The notes beneath the pieces were generated by a model, which was not told the origin of the DNA, ran no database searches, and worked only from the letters and a program-made list of their open reading frames with translations. The position numbers were made by a program, and so were the translations under genes. A stretch of 64,000 bases of DNA from positions 211,556,657-211,620,656 of the forward strand of contig NW_026947484.1 of the NCBI RefSeq assembly GCF_034190915.1, in the 5' to 3' direction. The DNA comes from Cavia porcellus (Eukaryota; Chordata; Mammalia; Rodentia; Caviidae). Shown here piece after piece: positions 1 to 12,101 of the stretch (the first letter of the stretch is position 1; every line of letters begins with the position of its first letter).

Positions 1-738
1 TGACATGCAGGCTGTAGCTGGAGGTGGGGGCGGGGTATGAATGGGAGGCTGAAGTTAGGGGTATCCAACTCACATCAGGACAAGATGGACCATGGGCACT
101 GAACTAGGGCGAGAGGAGGGCTGGTGTGGTGCGACCTGTACCCTTTGGCAGCACTTCCCAGGACTTCTGAGGACAGCCTGCCCCACCCTGGAGCAATAAG
201 GCACCATCACCTGGGCACTGCAGACCTTCTCTGCCTGGCCCGCCCATGCAGAGGGAAAAGCCCACAGCTGTGTGTCACAACCAGAAGGGAGATTTCATAA
301 GGAATTTGTGACTAACCAAAAAAAAAAAAAAAGGAAGCTTAGAAATTATTTGCTTTTTATTGAGTCTGTTAAAGGTCATCCATATCATGTCACTTTATCT
401 CACATCCTGCTAAGCAGTCTGGAATGGGAGAGAAATGACCAGGGTAAGCGTATTTCGTGAAACCTGCAAGGTGGTTTTTAAGCAGTGCCATGGGTCAGTG
501 ACAGTGCAGGGTGCCCCGGGCTCCTTGTCTACCTGAGGGATGATGCTTTGAGGGTCTTCATGGCCAGTAAATGGCTCACATTTGCTGTCCCCTTTGCACA
601 GTTCTGTGACACAAGAAGTCTGGCCACATTAAAAGTCACCAGGGAAGCACCTGACCCGCTGTGGTTGTGTGGCCACCCCTAGAAGGTCATCTTAAGGCAC
701 AGTGCATGTTCTCTAGTTCTTTTTTCTTACTTCTTTTT
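1..738. other. intergenic, nothing recognised
   Basis: No gene or clear repeat is seen, apart from an A tract near 320-332. Short open frames here have no domain and no coding signature. Confidence 0.5.
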
Positions 739-930
739 GTCTTCTGCAGTACTGGAGATTGAACCCAGGATGTTCACCCTGAGCTACATCTCCAGCCTTT
801 TAATTTTTTTTTTTTTTTAATTTTGAGTCAGGGTCTTGCTATGTTGCCCAAATGAGGCTCAAACTTGGGATCCTCCTGCCTCAGCCTCCCAGAGCACTGA
901 GATTACAGGTGTGTACCACCACACCTACCT
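739..930 (-). repeat. B1+ID dimeric SINE (B1-dID-like)
   Basis: On the minus strand a B1-type half (CTGTAATC-like start, GAGGCAGGAGGAT box) is followed by a short A/T linker and an ID half (GGAGATGTAGCTCAG-like). On the plus strand this appears as ID antisense (about 746-800), a T tract, then B1 antisense to about 930. Confidence 0.8.
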
Positions 931-1689
931 TCTTTATACTCTCTTTCCCATCTCCACAAATGGGAGCAAAAGAAGCCTGAAGCCTGGCTTCAACCCAGAG
1001 CAAAGCCAGGGTAATGGTAAAGAAACAAGATGAAGGGAACCCAGTCTCTCTCAGTGAGAGTCTCACACAGCAACCTCCCAACCAGGACCCTTGCCCGTAT
1101 CTCAGGTCACTTGGCTGGGAGCAGACTCCATCCTGAGGCTCACTGGGTGTCCTGCAGGCCATGAGGCAAGCAAAGCTGACCTCAGTGAAGCTGGACAGAG
1201 TCTCTGCCAAGCGGCCATGGGGAGCCTCAGCTGGGGTGGCTCTTCTCTGTCATCCGGAAGAGGCAAGGGGTGGACTCCTGGCACGCCTGGCCCTAGGCCG
1301 TGGATGCAGCTGTTTGCTGCTCAAAATGCAGGACTTGGGGGGAGGCAGCTCGCTTTGCCCAACAGCAGCTCCCGGAAGGGACACAGCCAGGCCCCCGGCT
1401 GTCTCAGTCTTGCAGAGGGCTCTGCATGGTACGTGGGGAAATCCGCCGGGGGCTGCTGCAGGAGGGAGACACTTTCTCTCCCCTAACCTGGGATTTACTC
1501 TTGGGTCTCCTCTTCGCGGCGGCTTCCCCTCATCTCCATCTGACAGAGCTCCTGCACCAGAAGGAAATACCCTGACACCAGCCCACTGGTTCAGTGGCTT
1601 GCAAAGTGCACCTCCAAAGCATCAGTGTCACCCAAGAAAGAGTCTTTACTGAAAATCTCATCCCTACCCCAAGACCTGCTGGCTCAGAT
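931..1689. other. intergenic, nothing recognised
   Basis: Moderately GC-rich unique-looking sequence. Overlapping frames of 91-163 codons are open here, but several frames and both strands are open at once and no domain is recognisable, so no gene is called. Confidence 0.45.
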
Positions 1690-1863
1690 TTTTTTTTTTT
1701 TTTTTTTTTTTGGTTGTGTGTCTTTTTGAGACAGGGTCTCGCTATGCAATTCAGGCTGGACTTGAGCTCACTTTGTAGCCCAGGCTGGTCTTGAACTCAC
1801 AGTGACCCTCCTGCCTCAGCCTCCTGAGTGCTGAGATTACTGGCATGAGCCACCATGCCTAGA
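1690..1863 (-). repeat. B1-type SINE with internal duplication
   Basis: T-rich head, GAGACAGGGTCTCGCTATG, two copies of the CAGGCTGG..TTGA/GAACTCA block (the B1 internal duplication), then the antisense A box near ATTACTGGCATGAGCCACCA. Confidence 0.85.
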
Positions 1864-1866
1864 GAA

Positions 1867-1951
1867 TTTTTTTTTTTTTGTACTTGGAATCGAACTCATG
1901 ACCTCACGCTTGCCAGACAGATGCTTATGTCGCTGAACTAAATCCCCGACT
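1867..1951 (-). repeat. ID-like tRNA-derived SINE
   Basis: T11 tract, then TACTTGGAATCGAACTCATG (antisense B box), and TCGCTGAACTAAATCCCC, which is the antisense tRNA-like 5' end. Confidence 0.82.
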
Positions 1952-2335
1952 CTGGGTCAGAAATTTTGGAGATGGACCCAACAGTGTCTCAGCAAGGCCT
2001 GAGAACACCCATGATTCTTAGGACACTGCGTAGGTTTCTTTTCTTCTGCACTGAGCTCTGACCGCTGTCCCGAGTGCTCGGCAGTCTCGACCATGGTTCG
2101 GAGCATGCGCACAGCCTGCAGCCAGCTAGCCTGCTGCTGCATCCCCTGTTCCTGCTCGCCTCTCTCCTGGAATCTCAGAGCCTGAAAGGGAGGGACTTCA
2201 GTGACACCAAGGGGATTTTCCTGGTCCCCAACCACCCTACTAGTCAAGAGGGTGACATTTCTACTCTGCATCTGGAGCACAGGTGCCCTAGGAAGAGGCC
2301 AAGTGACTTCCATTCCCATCAAAAATGAAGTGACC
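1952..2335. other. intergenic, nothing recognised
   Basis: Unique-looking sequence between SINEs. An open frame of 121 codons on the minus strand has no recognisable domain. Confidence 0.4.
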
Positions 2336-2540
2336 TAGCCAAGTGTGGTAGTCATGCCTACAGTTCCAGCACTCTGGGAGGCTGAGGCAGGAGGACTGCT
2401 GGTTCAAACCCAGTCTGGGCAACTTAGTGACCTAGTGAAACCCTGTCTTAAAATTTAAAAAACGTTTCAAAATGGGGCTGGGGATGTGCCTCAGTGGAAA
2501 GGCTATGGATTCAATCCCTAGTTGGGGTGTGGGGGACTGA
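2336..2540 (+). repeat. B1+ID dimeric SINE
   Basis: The B1 half ends in GAAACCCTGTCTTAAAATTT. After an A/T linker, the ID half begins TGGGGCTGGGGATGTGCCTC. Same dimer type as at 739, 9017, 41202 and 41912. Confidence 0.8.
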
Positions 2541-3690
2541 CTGACAGCAGGCCTTTCCCAAGAGTTAGTTCTGGAAGGTGGGAGCTCTGGGCAGCTGAGG
2601 GGGAACAGTAGCCCGGTCAAACCAGTCGTAAGTTTGGGTTCACTGATCCTATCTTGTCATCTGGGATGATGCTAGCATTTCACCCCAACTCCCGCTCCTC
2701 TGAGGTCTATGTTAACTCCAGGTGCTGATGCCCTGTACTCTGTCAGGCTGGTTACAGGAGCAGGGCATTCTGGTCGCCATGTACACAGCCCACCCTGACC
2801 ACGCTGCTCTGAGATCCTGCATGCCTGAGCCGACTGAGGGGTGTGTGGAGGAGTCTGGGTCCAGGGCAGCACAGAGGTCAGCTGAGAACGCTCAGGACCT
2901 GCTCTGTGCAGTGCCCCAATGGGGAACCTAACACCTTGTTCTGAGCCAGTGCCATGTGTAGCCTGAGTTCAGACAGAGCACGGAAACCCATGCTGTTTGC
3001 TCCTGGGTCACCTTCTTGGGTCCATCTCAACCCTGGGAGGCGGAGGAAGCTGACTTGGGCAGGGAAGCTGGCTCACCCCACAACATAGCTTGGGGTGACT
3101 TGGTGCATGTTCCATTGTTCAAAGAGCATGATAGCAGCGAAGCCTAGAGCAGGTCTGGACATTCCCATGTGTGACCAGGACTGCAAACTTATCCTCTCTT
3201 TATCCCTTTATTGGAGACTATTATTTTTGAATTTGACAGTCTTGACCTAGAGGGGAAAAAGCACCTAGCCATGGAGGTCACAGCCTCAAACCTGGGGTCC
3301 TCAGGTGTCCACAGCCTGACAGTGGCAGAGACCCTGACTAGGTGGCAGCAGGCAGGGCCCTGTCCTGGGAGACCCTCGTGGAAGTGTGAGGCATGGACAG
3401 TGAGCACAGTGAGAAGGGTCCCCTAAGTGTCCTCGTCTCATTGGTGTCTCTTGAGGCTGCTGCATTGAGGAAACTGAGGCAGATTAGAAGGTGGGCTGCC
3501 TTTGAATGCAGCTGATTCAAGGCTGCTTCCCAGGGGACAGGGCATCTGTTTGGGCCTGGAATGGCTCCCAGTACTCCCTGCCTTCCTGGACCTTTGGTGA
3601 GGGCCCTCTTCCTTCCTCAAGGCTACACTGAGGCATAAGTAGGCTTCTGGTAGTGAGAGAAAAACTTCTAGGTTTGGGACAGAACATGTT
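2541..3690. other. intergenic, nothing recognised
   Basis: No gene, RNA or repeat could be identified in this stretch. Confidence 0.4.
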
Positions 3691-3831
3691 TTCTTTTTCT
3701 TTTTCATATTGAGACAGAGTCTCACTATGCAGTTCACTTCATAGCCCAGGCTGGCCTTGAACTCACTGCTATCCTTCTGACTCAGCCTCTCAAGTGCTAG
3801 GATTGCAGGCATGTGCCACCATGCCTGGCTG
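3691..3831 (-). repeat. B1-type SINE
   Basis: TTGAGACAGAGTCTCACTATG, CCAGGCTGGCCTTGAACTCA and GCATGTGCCACCATGCCTGG mark an antisense B1 monomer. Confidence 0.85.
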
Positions 3832-5689
3832 GGACAGAAAAAAAAAAAATCTATCATAGAGTGGAAACTTGTATTTAAATTTCAAAGCATCAAGGCTTTA
3901 CTAGAGGTATATTCTTTAGTTATTTTGTGTCCCCTTTCCTTCCTTCCACTTGAGGGAGGAAAAAAAGAAAAGATCTTTCTCCTTGTTTTCTCAGAGAAGC
4001 TGAGAAATAACCCCGTAAAGCCTTTCAATGCATGGGGGCTGCTATTCTGCTATTACTGGTTCTGTGGATAAAGCTTCCCTTTCTTTGCATGCACGGGGCA
4101 AGTCCACACTTAAACACTGAATGCTAGGTCTCCAGCTTCTGCTGGATCAGAACAAGTCACAGCTCAGTGAAGGATGATTTTGAGACAGCCACAGGCACAT
4201 CCCCAAAGACAGGAGGGATGTAAGAGGAAGATGTGCTGGGTCTTGGGGCTCCACTGATCTTGGGCTCACAGCTTCTGCCATTTAATGTTCCCTACAAGGA
4301 ACTGAGGTACCATTTCAAGTAAACTGGGTGATCTTCTTGCTGGGCTGAAGCTGCTAACAGATCATATTTTTGGCTGGGTCATGGGATCTGGAAATAGAGA
4401 CACCAATGGTGATTTTCCTCATGATGATGATGAACGACTTGAGACCCACTATATAAAAAGTCTGCTGAAGCACAGCAATTCCAAGTCATAGCTATACCCG
4501 CAGCAGGATCTCAGCCTAAATCCTGGACTATCTCTGCCTTTATACTTTCCACATCTTCTCTAAATATCAAGTCCAATATGAGTTTGCAGCCCATTACTTC
4601 AGTGCCTCAGTTGACTGCTTGATTGTGAATTCCTTCCATGCTCTTTCAATCTGACTGGACTGCATCTCTTGAATATATTTCAGTCCACTTGGATTCTGAG
4701 CATCCCTCCTGTCTGGCTGGCTCCCCATTCAGGTCACTTCAATGACAGACAGGGAGCACAAAGATGATCCCTGTAGCACCAAGCCTACTGTAACAGCCTA
4801 CCAAAGGGAAACAAATGCAGTGGCTGGGGAGGAGGTATGGCATCCAGCCATGCCAACTCAGGGCCAGGTGGCAGAGGTGGAAAGCACCAGGTGCCCTCTA
4901 GGCCTAGGAAAGCCCAGAGATCAAGCTAAGGCCCCTGAAACCTTTAGTCAAATGCAGCTCTTGGTACTGAGACCACATAGCTCTTTGAACCTAGTGCCGC
5001 CCATGGTGAAGTAGAGTCTGGAAGGGTACAGATCTGCCTGCTGGGTTGCACCCAGAGGTCTTGGGAGCTAGTACCCAGAGCTGGAGAAACGTATACCCCA
5101 TTGCCACAGAGAGGCTGAACCTGGGTCTCCTTGGTGTGGATAAAGTCACAGTGAAGGGTGGCAGTGGGTCTGGTATGCCTATTTACACAGGCTTTGGGGA
5201 GGGTACCAGGATTGTTATGATTTATATCTAGAGGCCCCCCTGAAGCCTCACGGTGACTGGATTATGGGCACTCACAGCTGACTTGCTGTTAAAAGGTGGG
5301 GGGTCTGGTGGGAAGAAGGGTTCACTGCAGGCATGGCCTGGGAGGGTCCACCTCCCTTCTTGGCTCCACATTTTTTTTTCTCTCTGCTTCCTTTCTCCTC
5401 TTCTCTACTGTGTCCTTCTGCCATGCCTGCTGTTCCAGGTGCCATGTGAACTGAGGTTGGAGAGAGGCCTGAAGGCAGAGGCCCCTGGCACAGGGCTCAG
5501 GAAAGCCATGGTCACACTCAAAGCACTGGGCAGGCAGTGAAATGGGTTTTCTTGGCCTCTAGCTATCAGGAAACTGGGGTTCCAGGCCATTCTGATCCAG
5601 CCTTTTGACACACGATGTTACACTATGACAGATAAGACATCTTAAGTTGCCCCAGTAAATGAAAGGGTGCAGTGAAAGAACCCATCTCA
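3832..5689. other. intergenic, nothing recognised
   Basis: Contains a lone TATAAAA at 4452-4458 after a (GAT)n-like tract, but nothing downstream that looks like an exon. No other structure recognised. Confidence 0.4.
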
Positions 5690-5895
5690 TGCAATTTCAC
5701 ATCTTTGAAATGTCCAGAAATGGCAGATCCAAAGAGGCAGGGAAGGGGTAACAGGGATGGGCTGCTAAGCAGGACAGGTTTAGCTCCTGGAGTGATGGAC
5801 ATGTTTCAGAACCAGATGGCGGTGATGGATGCCACCGGATTGTTCACTCTAAAACGATTAAAATAGCACATTTTATGCTAGGTGCTTTTCCCATA
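5690..5895 (+). repeat. old L1 3' end
   Basis: ATGGACATGTTTCAGAACCA..GGTGATGGATGCCACC..TTCACTCTAAAACGATTAAA..CATTTTATG follows the L1 3' UTR order in sense. Strongly diverged. Confidence 0.65.
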
Positions 5896-6302
5896 TATTT
5901 TTTTAATGGAAGTGCTCTTGGTTTTCCTGTGAGAGCATGAAGGGGCCTCTCTGTGCTTCAGTCCTCTTCCTCCTAGGCAGTCAAAGAATGGGAGGGACAC
6001 AGGTGGGTGCCCCAGCCCCTCCTGACACTCAGCTGCCATGGGGCGGGGCACATCTCATGCTCCTGGTTTCTGTAAAAAGAGGGCTGCTGGGGGCTCAGGC
6101 TTCGGATGTTTGAGTTAGAAATGACTCTCCCAAGGCAACCAACTTCTCTAAGCCAATCAAAATGTGGAAGTGTGTTGGAATGGGGACACACATTTGTGTC
6201 TGGTGTCTAAGATACACAGACTCATTAAAACAGAGCTAATACAACTAATAACTACTAAAGAATTACTAGAGCTAATAAAAGCGAAGGCAAATTATAAAAT
6301 AA

Positions 6303-6448
6303 AGTCTCTGGGATCACATGCCTGTGATCCCAGAATCCAGGAGGCTGATGTGAGGTCAAGGTCACCCTGGTATACAAAATGAGTTCAAGGCCAGCCTGAA
6401 CTACATAGTGAGACCCTGTCTCTAAAAGACAAAAATAAAAATACAAAT
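6303..6448 (+). repeat. B1-type SINE with internal duplication
   Basis: GCCTGTGATCCCAGAATCCA, then GAGTTCAAGGCCAGCCTGAA and AGTGAGACCCTGTCTC, and an A-rich tail. Confidence 0.85.
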
Positions 6449-6639
6449 AGCCTCTGATTTAACTTATGAAACAGAAGATGGGGCTGTAGAGATGGAGGGA
6501 AGGAGGGGACAGGGAACAAAAAGAATTAAGATGTCACGCACATGTACCTACTGCCCACAGTGAACGTAATCATTATGTCCTAAAACATGTATGATAAAAA
6601 TACTTTAAAAGGAACAGAAGATGGCCAAGTGACGCATCA

Positions 6640-6960
6640 CTGTCAGGAAGACTTCACAGAAAAATGGGATTTGAACTAATCCTTAAGGAGAGGTGTGATG
6701 CAGGCAGGTCAGTGTGGAGAGGGCCAGGAGTGGGCACAGGGGAGCCACAACATAGAGGGTGGAGGATCCTTGGGCTAGGGGAAGACTGCTCTGGCTGGAG
6801 TAGAGGATTTGGGGTGCACAGTGAAGGGCCAGATTTGAGGCTCTCTTGAATGCTAGGCCAAGGAGTTTGAAACTTATCCTGAGGATACTAGGGAGTCATG
6901 GATGGTCTGTGAGCAGGGCAGCAGTATGATGAATCTTGTGACATGAGAGAATAAATCTAT
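6640..6960. repeat. ancient L2-class relic (tentative)
   Basis: The run GATTTGAACTAATCCTTAAG, AATGCTAGGCCAAGGAGTTT, GGAGTCATGGATGGTCTGTG, AGCAGGGCAGCAGTATGATG matches the order of blocks in a widespread mammalian L2-type repeat. Family name is from memory; strand is not assigned. Confidence 0.4.
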
Positions 6961-8005
6961 CCCTCACTGTGCAGAAATGATCTGGAAATAAGGTCTAGAG
7001 GCAGGGAGACCAGCCTGGCTTCTACGCCCTTAACCCAGCACAAGGTACAGGTGAGGAAAAGAGACCAATCTTAGAAATACCCAGTGGAATAATCCATACA
7101 TGTTCTTCCCTGTTCCAGACTTACCCGACACCACTGGTCCTTGGCTTTTGGCACTAACAACAGTTGTGCAATTATTTCTCATCTGTGGGTATTTTCCTGG
7201 AAAGACTGAGGATGGTGGCCAGGAAAGTGACCCAGGAGACACCTGAGACAATGAGCCCGAGTTGGGGAGGATGTGCACAGGGCTGGGTGAGCCGCTTGCT
7301 GGGCTTTGGGACACAATACCCCAGAATGTGACTGCCTGGCACTTCCAGAATCAGAAGCAGGCAGCCACGCTCAGCTCCATTAGGACTCTAGAAGAAACGC
7401 CCAGGACCTAGGAGGGAGTTTTCCAACCTGGCCCTAAAGCAGGTCTAAAAGAAAGAAACATCCCATCCCTGAAGACACGGGTCACACAGGCATCTAACCC
7501 CGTTTATTACCACTGGATCAAGCTTGTTTATCCAAACGTACTTCTGTCTCTACTTTTCATCAAACAGTACAGAAACTACCCAGGTTTCCCTGTTTTGTGG
7601 GCTGAAGAAGTCCCTCATGTCATGTAGGACTTGTATGAAATACACCGTGCCTTTCTCTTGCTAACCTGTCTCCTCTTACAGGGGCCTCAGCCACAAGCCT
7701 AAGATTTGCAAGGGAGAGATTCTTCTCCTTGCCTGCTGGCCCAGCCCTGCTTCCATGGAGCTAGGTGCCAGGTCAGGGATGGCACGATGCTCCACCACGC
7801 TTGGCCTCCTCTGCAGGTCTGCGGTGTAGCAGCCGGCAGGCTCATCGATCCCCAGGTGGCAGTGCACTGGCAGGGGAAGCCAGCAGCTGCTGACACTACA
7901 CACTGATCACTGCCTCATGTCTCTGGCAAGTGGCCCTGGAGAGAGTCCTTGCTCTGTCAGATCACTTGTGCAACAGGCTTGGAGCCCACCCAATCTGTTC
8001 TATTC
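6961..8005. other. intergenic, nothing recognised
   Basis: No gene or repeat identified. Short overlapping open frames on both strands at 7676-7906 mirror each other and have no coding evidence. Confidence 0.4.
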
Positions 8006-8775
8006 TAGGGAACACAAAGATATCCCGCAAGGACTTGCAAGCTGGATGCCACAAACGTGGAGAGCAATTAAGGAAGACCTAAGCAAATTGGAGAAAGGCT
8101 GTGTTCATGGCCCAGAAGGCTTGGGATTGTTAAGAGGCCGATGAACCCCAAATTGTTCTATAGAGTCCATGCGATTCCCATTAAACCCCACAATGCTTTT
8201 TCTGTAGAAACTGCCAGATCTAAAATTCACCTGGAAGGCCTAAAACAACTTTGAGAAAGAACCAAGTTGGAGAAACACTGACTGAATTCCAGGTTACAAA
8301 ACTAAACAACAGAGCGGCGCTTGTAGGACGACAGACAAATAGATCGATGAAAGAGGGTGGAGGCCAGAAATAGAGCCCGCACAGGGGAGCAATTGATTTT
8401 CAACAAGGTGTGAAGGCAACACAGTAGAGAAACAAGTCATGTCACCAAATGGTGCTGGAACAACTGGCAGAAGAATGAACTTGAGTCAGGCATGGTGGTG
8501 CACGCCTGCACTCGGGAGGCTGAGCTCAAGGCCAGCCTGGGCTACATAATAAGACCTTGTTGCAGACAAACCAGAAAAAGAAGAAAAAGAAAAGAAAACG
8601 TGCTTCAATCTGCATCTTCTGCATCTTACCACACACAAAAACTAACTTAAAATGGGTCATAGATCTGATTAGAAAGCATAACTATAAAACATAAAAGAAT
8701 ATAGGACTAAATCTTAGTGGCCACAGGGGAGGCAAAATTCTCTTAGCTACAACATCAAAAGCATGACCCACTAAC
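8006..8775 (+). mobile_element. old L1 ORF2 relic (sense), split by a SINE
   Basis: Blocks in L1 ORF2 order: GGGATTGTTAAGAGGCCGAT, CATGCGATTCCCATTAAACC, GATCTAAAATTCACCTGGAA, CAATTGATTTTCAACAAGGT, AATGGTGCTGGAACAACTGG, then after the SINE at 8484-8597 ACAAAAACTAACTTAAAATG. Many stops and indels; non-functional reverse-transcriptase C-terminal region. Confidence 0.8.
8484..8597 (+). repeat. B1-type SINE, short form, nested in L1
   Basis: CAGGCATGGTGGTGCACGCC, CTCGGGAGGCTGAGCTCAAG, AAGACCTTG, then an A/G-rich tail. It interrupts the L1 ORF2 relic and so is younger than it. Confidence 0.82.
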
Positions 8776-8779
8776 GTGT

Positions 8780-8930
8780 AATTAACTTGTCTGTAATTCC
8801 AGAACTCAAGAAGCTGAGGCAAGAGGATCAGGAGTTTGAAGTCAGTCTAGGCTACATAGTAAGTTTGTGGCCAGCCTGGGATACACAGCAAGACCTTGGC
8901 ATGCTTCAAAAAACAAAGGAAGAAGGCAAG
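8780..8930 (+). repeat. B1-type SINE
   Basis: GTAATTCCAGAACTCAAGAA, GAGGCAAGAGGATCAGGAGT, GGCTACATAGTAAGTTTGTG and a CTTCAAAAAACAAAG tail. Confidence 0.78.
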
Positions 8931-9016
8931 TTCTCTGCTGGTACCAAACGGGGGTCCTACAATGTAGCCTAATTCTGATCCTAACTGGATGAACTGCCCA
9001 GGTTTTTACATTTTTC

Positions 9017-9210
9017 GGTGTGTGTGGGGGGGTATGCTAGGGATTGAACCCCGGGCCTTTGCACTGAGCTACATCCTCAGTCCTTTTTTTATTTTTTATT
9101 TTGAGAGAGGGCTTTACTAAGTTGTCCAGGGTGAGCTCAAACTTGTGATCCTCTTGCCTCAGCATCCCAAAGTGTGGGATTACAGATATGTACTACTACC
9201 ATACCTAGAG
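9017..9210 (-). repeat. B1+ID dimeric SINE
   Basis: GGGATTGAACCCCGGGCCTT and GAGCTACATCCTCAGTCC (antisense ID), then a T/A linker and TTTTGAGAGAGGGCTTTAC.. GGGATTACAGATATGTAC (antisense B1). Confidence 0.8.
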
Positions 9211-9212
9211 GG

Positions 9213-9245
<33 letters not shown>

Positions 9246-9248
9246 CGT
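9213..9248. repeat. (GT)n microsatellite
   Basis: GT repeat of about 18 units with single GC interruptions near both ends, lying between two antisense SINEs. Confidence 0.95.
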
Positions 9249-9249
9249 A

Positions 9250-9355
9250 TTTTGAAACAGTCTCACTGTGTAGCTCAGGTGAGCATCAAACTCTCCATTT
9301 TCTGTCTCTGTCTCCTGAGTACTGGGATTATGAGTGTGTATCACCATGCCTGACT
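9250..9355 (-). repeat. B1-type SINE, degraded
   Basis: TTTTGAAACAGTCTCACTGT and CTGAGTACTGGGATTATGAG..CACCATGCCTGAC. Confidence 0.75.
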
Positions 9356-9430
9356 CAGTATGGCTTCTTTAGCTTGGCATAATTATTTTGAAGTTCATCC
9401 ACATCGTTGCTCGTGTTAATAGTTCATTCT
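9356..9430 (-). repeat. L1 3' end fragment (antisense)
   Basis: GGCTTCTTTAGCTTGGCATA..TTTTGAAGTTCATCCACATC is the antisense L1 3' UTR block also seen near 26320. A truncated B1-like start follows at 9431-9475. Confidence 0.6.
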
Positions 9431-9475
9431 GTGCTGGCTATGGTGGTGCACACCTGTAATCCCAGAACTCATTCC

Positions 9476-10744
9476 TGTGTGAATTTGTATCAGGAAGCTG
9501 AGGGGTCTGCACTGGAAGCCTGCAGACAGATGTCCAAGGCGATGGAGAAGACTGGAGCTCCTCCTAAGAAACAGAAATGATACTTCCTCTTCCTCTCTTT
9601 TTATTCCATCCAGGCTACCAGCCTGTTGGTTGGTACCACCCATACCTGGCTGGTTCTTCCATCCGTCACTCAGTCACACCTGGAACTGGGCAAAGTCAGT
9701 CAGAGGGCACTGAACTGTCACACTGACTGTCCAAAGCCAGTGCCAGTCATGCAGGGTAAAGGTGCAGGCCATAACCTACCCCCGCGCCAGAGGCCCACTT
9801 GCAACTTCCAGGTTATCACCTGGACCTCTGACCAGCCAGCTGTATGTGAAACCCTTGTGACCACACCAGCCCTGTTTTCATCTCATAGGCTGTTAATCCT
9901 TGAAATCCTTGAGTTTTGCAAAATTCAAAGGTTTCATTTGTAGAGAAGCCAAGGTTTGAGACTGGAGAGCGTGATGAAATCTGCCTCCTTAGAGACAAGG
10001 TTAAGGAATGGCTGTGGGACACAGAAGCAGGGGGCCAAAGACACAGGGAGCAGTGGCTGGAGGAATGGACAACTGAAGGAAGCAACGGTCCGCACGTGCA
10101 CAGCCAAACTTCCTGCCTCTTCATGGGGAGCACAGTCAGAAAACATGGAGGCCTTACGTTGACCAGGGCACGGTTTCTGACTCTCCGACATCAAAGAAGT
10201 CACCACGGACACTGGCACAGGCCAAAGTGGCAAACGATTTGAGCTGGACAAAAGCTGCCTCCACACTGCGGAGGACCACTGAGGCAGAAGTGTCACCTGC
10301 AGCAGGCTGCGGTAGCTCACATGAGGCAGTGGAGAAGGCAGTGCTTCGGTCACTCTCTGGGCATCCAACCCCCATCTGCCTCTGTGTGTGCACGCTGGGC
10401 AGCCCTCCAACGCCCAGTGCTCATGGGTAATGGAGGCGCTAGCACATGGGTATGACCGACCAGGTCAGTGGCCAATAGGGACTGAACTCCATCTCCAGCC
10501 CCGCTGCTGTCCAGAGGTTGTGCTGGGCTAGAAGTTCATCCCTAATCACAGGGCTGGTTCCTCCGGCTAACACCCCTCATCCTCCAAGAGTCAAACATTA
10601 GCATCAGCTAGGGTGTGTTGGGAAGAGGATTATTATCAATAACAATAAATGCCCCAATCACCCCAGCCTCTCAGGAAGTTGCAGGGGTTCTAGAAGCTTG
10701 GTGCCAGGAACAAGAAACAGAAACAAGTATCTATTTCTCATTAG
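9476..10744. other. intergenic, nothing recognised
   Basis: No gene or repeat assigned. Frames of 105-158 codons overlap on both strands and carry no recognisable domain. Confidence 0.4.
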
Positions 10745-11575
10745 GTCACAAGTATGTGTTCTGATCCAAGCCTTTATCAGATACACGACTTGCAACTGTT
10801 ATCTCTCAATCTGACTTGTCTTTTAATTCTTAACAATGTCTTTCAAACAGCAGACATTCTTAGTTTACTGAAGTCCAATTCTCACTCCTGGCTCTATTCC
10901 CAAGAAAAACAGGAGCACTGGTCCATCCATACAGAAGCCTGTTCACAACACCCAAGGAAGAAATGACCAAAGGGCCATCAACTGATGAAATGATAAACAG
11001 CACAGAGGCAACAGGACATAGTACTTGGCCATAAAAAGGAGCAGAGTAGTGATGGTATTGTGTGCACCAGAACACGTGTGAACCTTGCAAACAGTATGTC
11101 TAGTGAAAGAATCCAGTCACCAAAGAACACATATGCAGCCAGGCACGGTGGCACACGCCTGTAATCCCAGCACCCAGGAAGCAGAAGCGGGAGGATCCCA
11201 AGTTCAAGACCAGCTTTTGCAACAGAGCAAGTTCCAAGACAGCCTCCACTACATAGATAGACCCTGGCTCGAAAAACAACCAAGCAAAACAAAACAGAAC
11301 ACATGCTTATGAAATATCCGGAATAAGACTCAATGGGGTAGAAAGAGAAGCTGTGGCTCCCAGCTAGGGGTAGCAATGGGAAGGAAGCAGAGGTAACAGT
11401 TAAAGGAAATGGGGTTCCTTTGTGGGAGAAGAAACTGTTTTGTCATGCGGCATTGGCTGCATCTCTGAGCACCCTAAGAACCACTGAATCATACACTTTA
11501 ATCAGGGGTGAAGCGTACATTATGTGAATTGTGTCTCAACACAGCTGTGTTAGGAAAGGAACAACTCTCACTCAG
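10745..11575 (+). mobile_element. 5'-inverted old L1 insertion, split by a SINE
   Basis: 10745-10880 is L1 ORF2 C-terminal sequence in antisense (TTTATCAGATACACGACTTG..GTCTTTTAATTC..GAAGTCCAATTC). From about 10881 the L1 3' end runs in sense (CTCCTGGCTCTATTCCCAAG, GCCATCAACTGATGAAATGA, TTGGCCATAAAAAGGAGCAG). After a B1 SINE it continues in sense to ACTTTAATCAGGGGTGAAG and GAATTGTGTCTCAACACAGC. The head-to-head join looks like a twin-priming inversion. Confidence 0.72.
11134..11299 (+). repeat. B1-type SINE nested in L1
   Basis: GCCAGGCACGGTGGCACACG, CTGTAATCCCAGCACCCAGG, and a CGAAAAACAACCAAGC..AAAAC tail. It lies inside the L1 3' end. Confidence 0.85.
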
Positions 11576-12101
11576 AGGAGAGCGGTGGGTGCAGGCAGTG
11601 CCCTTCTTCTGTGATTTTCCCAGCGTGGGTGAGACCTTGTGAGGATGCTGGTAGGGGGTGCCCCCTTCTTCCAGGCAGTGAAGGGGCTACAGGCCAGAGA
11701 GCACATGGGCTTGCTCCGGTCACCCCTGGGTGGGCTCCTCCTGGGACAAGAAGAAGAGAGCTGAGCCGGGAGCCAGAGCTGGTCCCGCAGCTCTGCAGCC
11801 CAAGGCTGTGGTTCTGGCTGTGTCTGAGCTACACTGAGCTACACTGAGCTGGGACGCCTCGGCTGATAATACCTTCTATTTATAACAAACACCTCTCCTC
11901 CCAGGGGAGCCTGTGTTTTCCCAACACTGATTCAGCAAGTCAGACAGGCTGAATTGAATTAAAACTCACAGCGGCCACTCACACAGCACACCTGGCCCTT
12001 TCCCTGCCTGCCTGCTCCTTGCAAGACTGTGGGAGTACCAGGCTTCCACAGGTCTCCAACTGCAGGCTGCAGGATGGGGCAGGGACACCCCCCCACCGTG
12101 G
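11576..12101. other. intergenic, nothing recognised except a 10-bp repeat
   Basis: Includes a short direct repeat of GAGCTACACT (2.5 copies, 11826-11850). No gene seen. Confidence 0.4.

Noticed and set aside
4452..4458. TATAAAA as a promoter
   Set aside because: Isolated motif with no exon, CpG enrichment or conserved context downstream.
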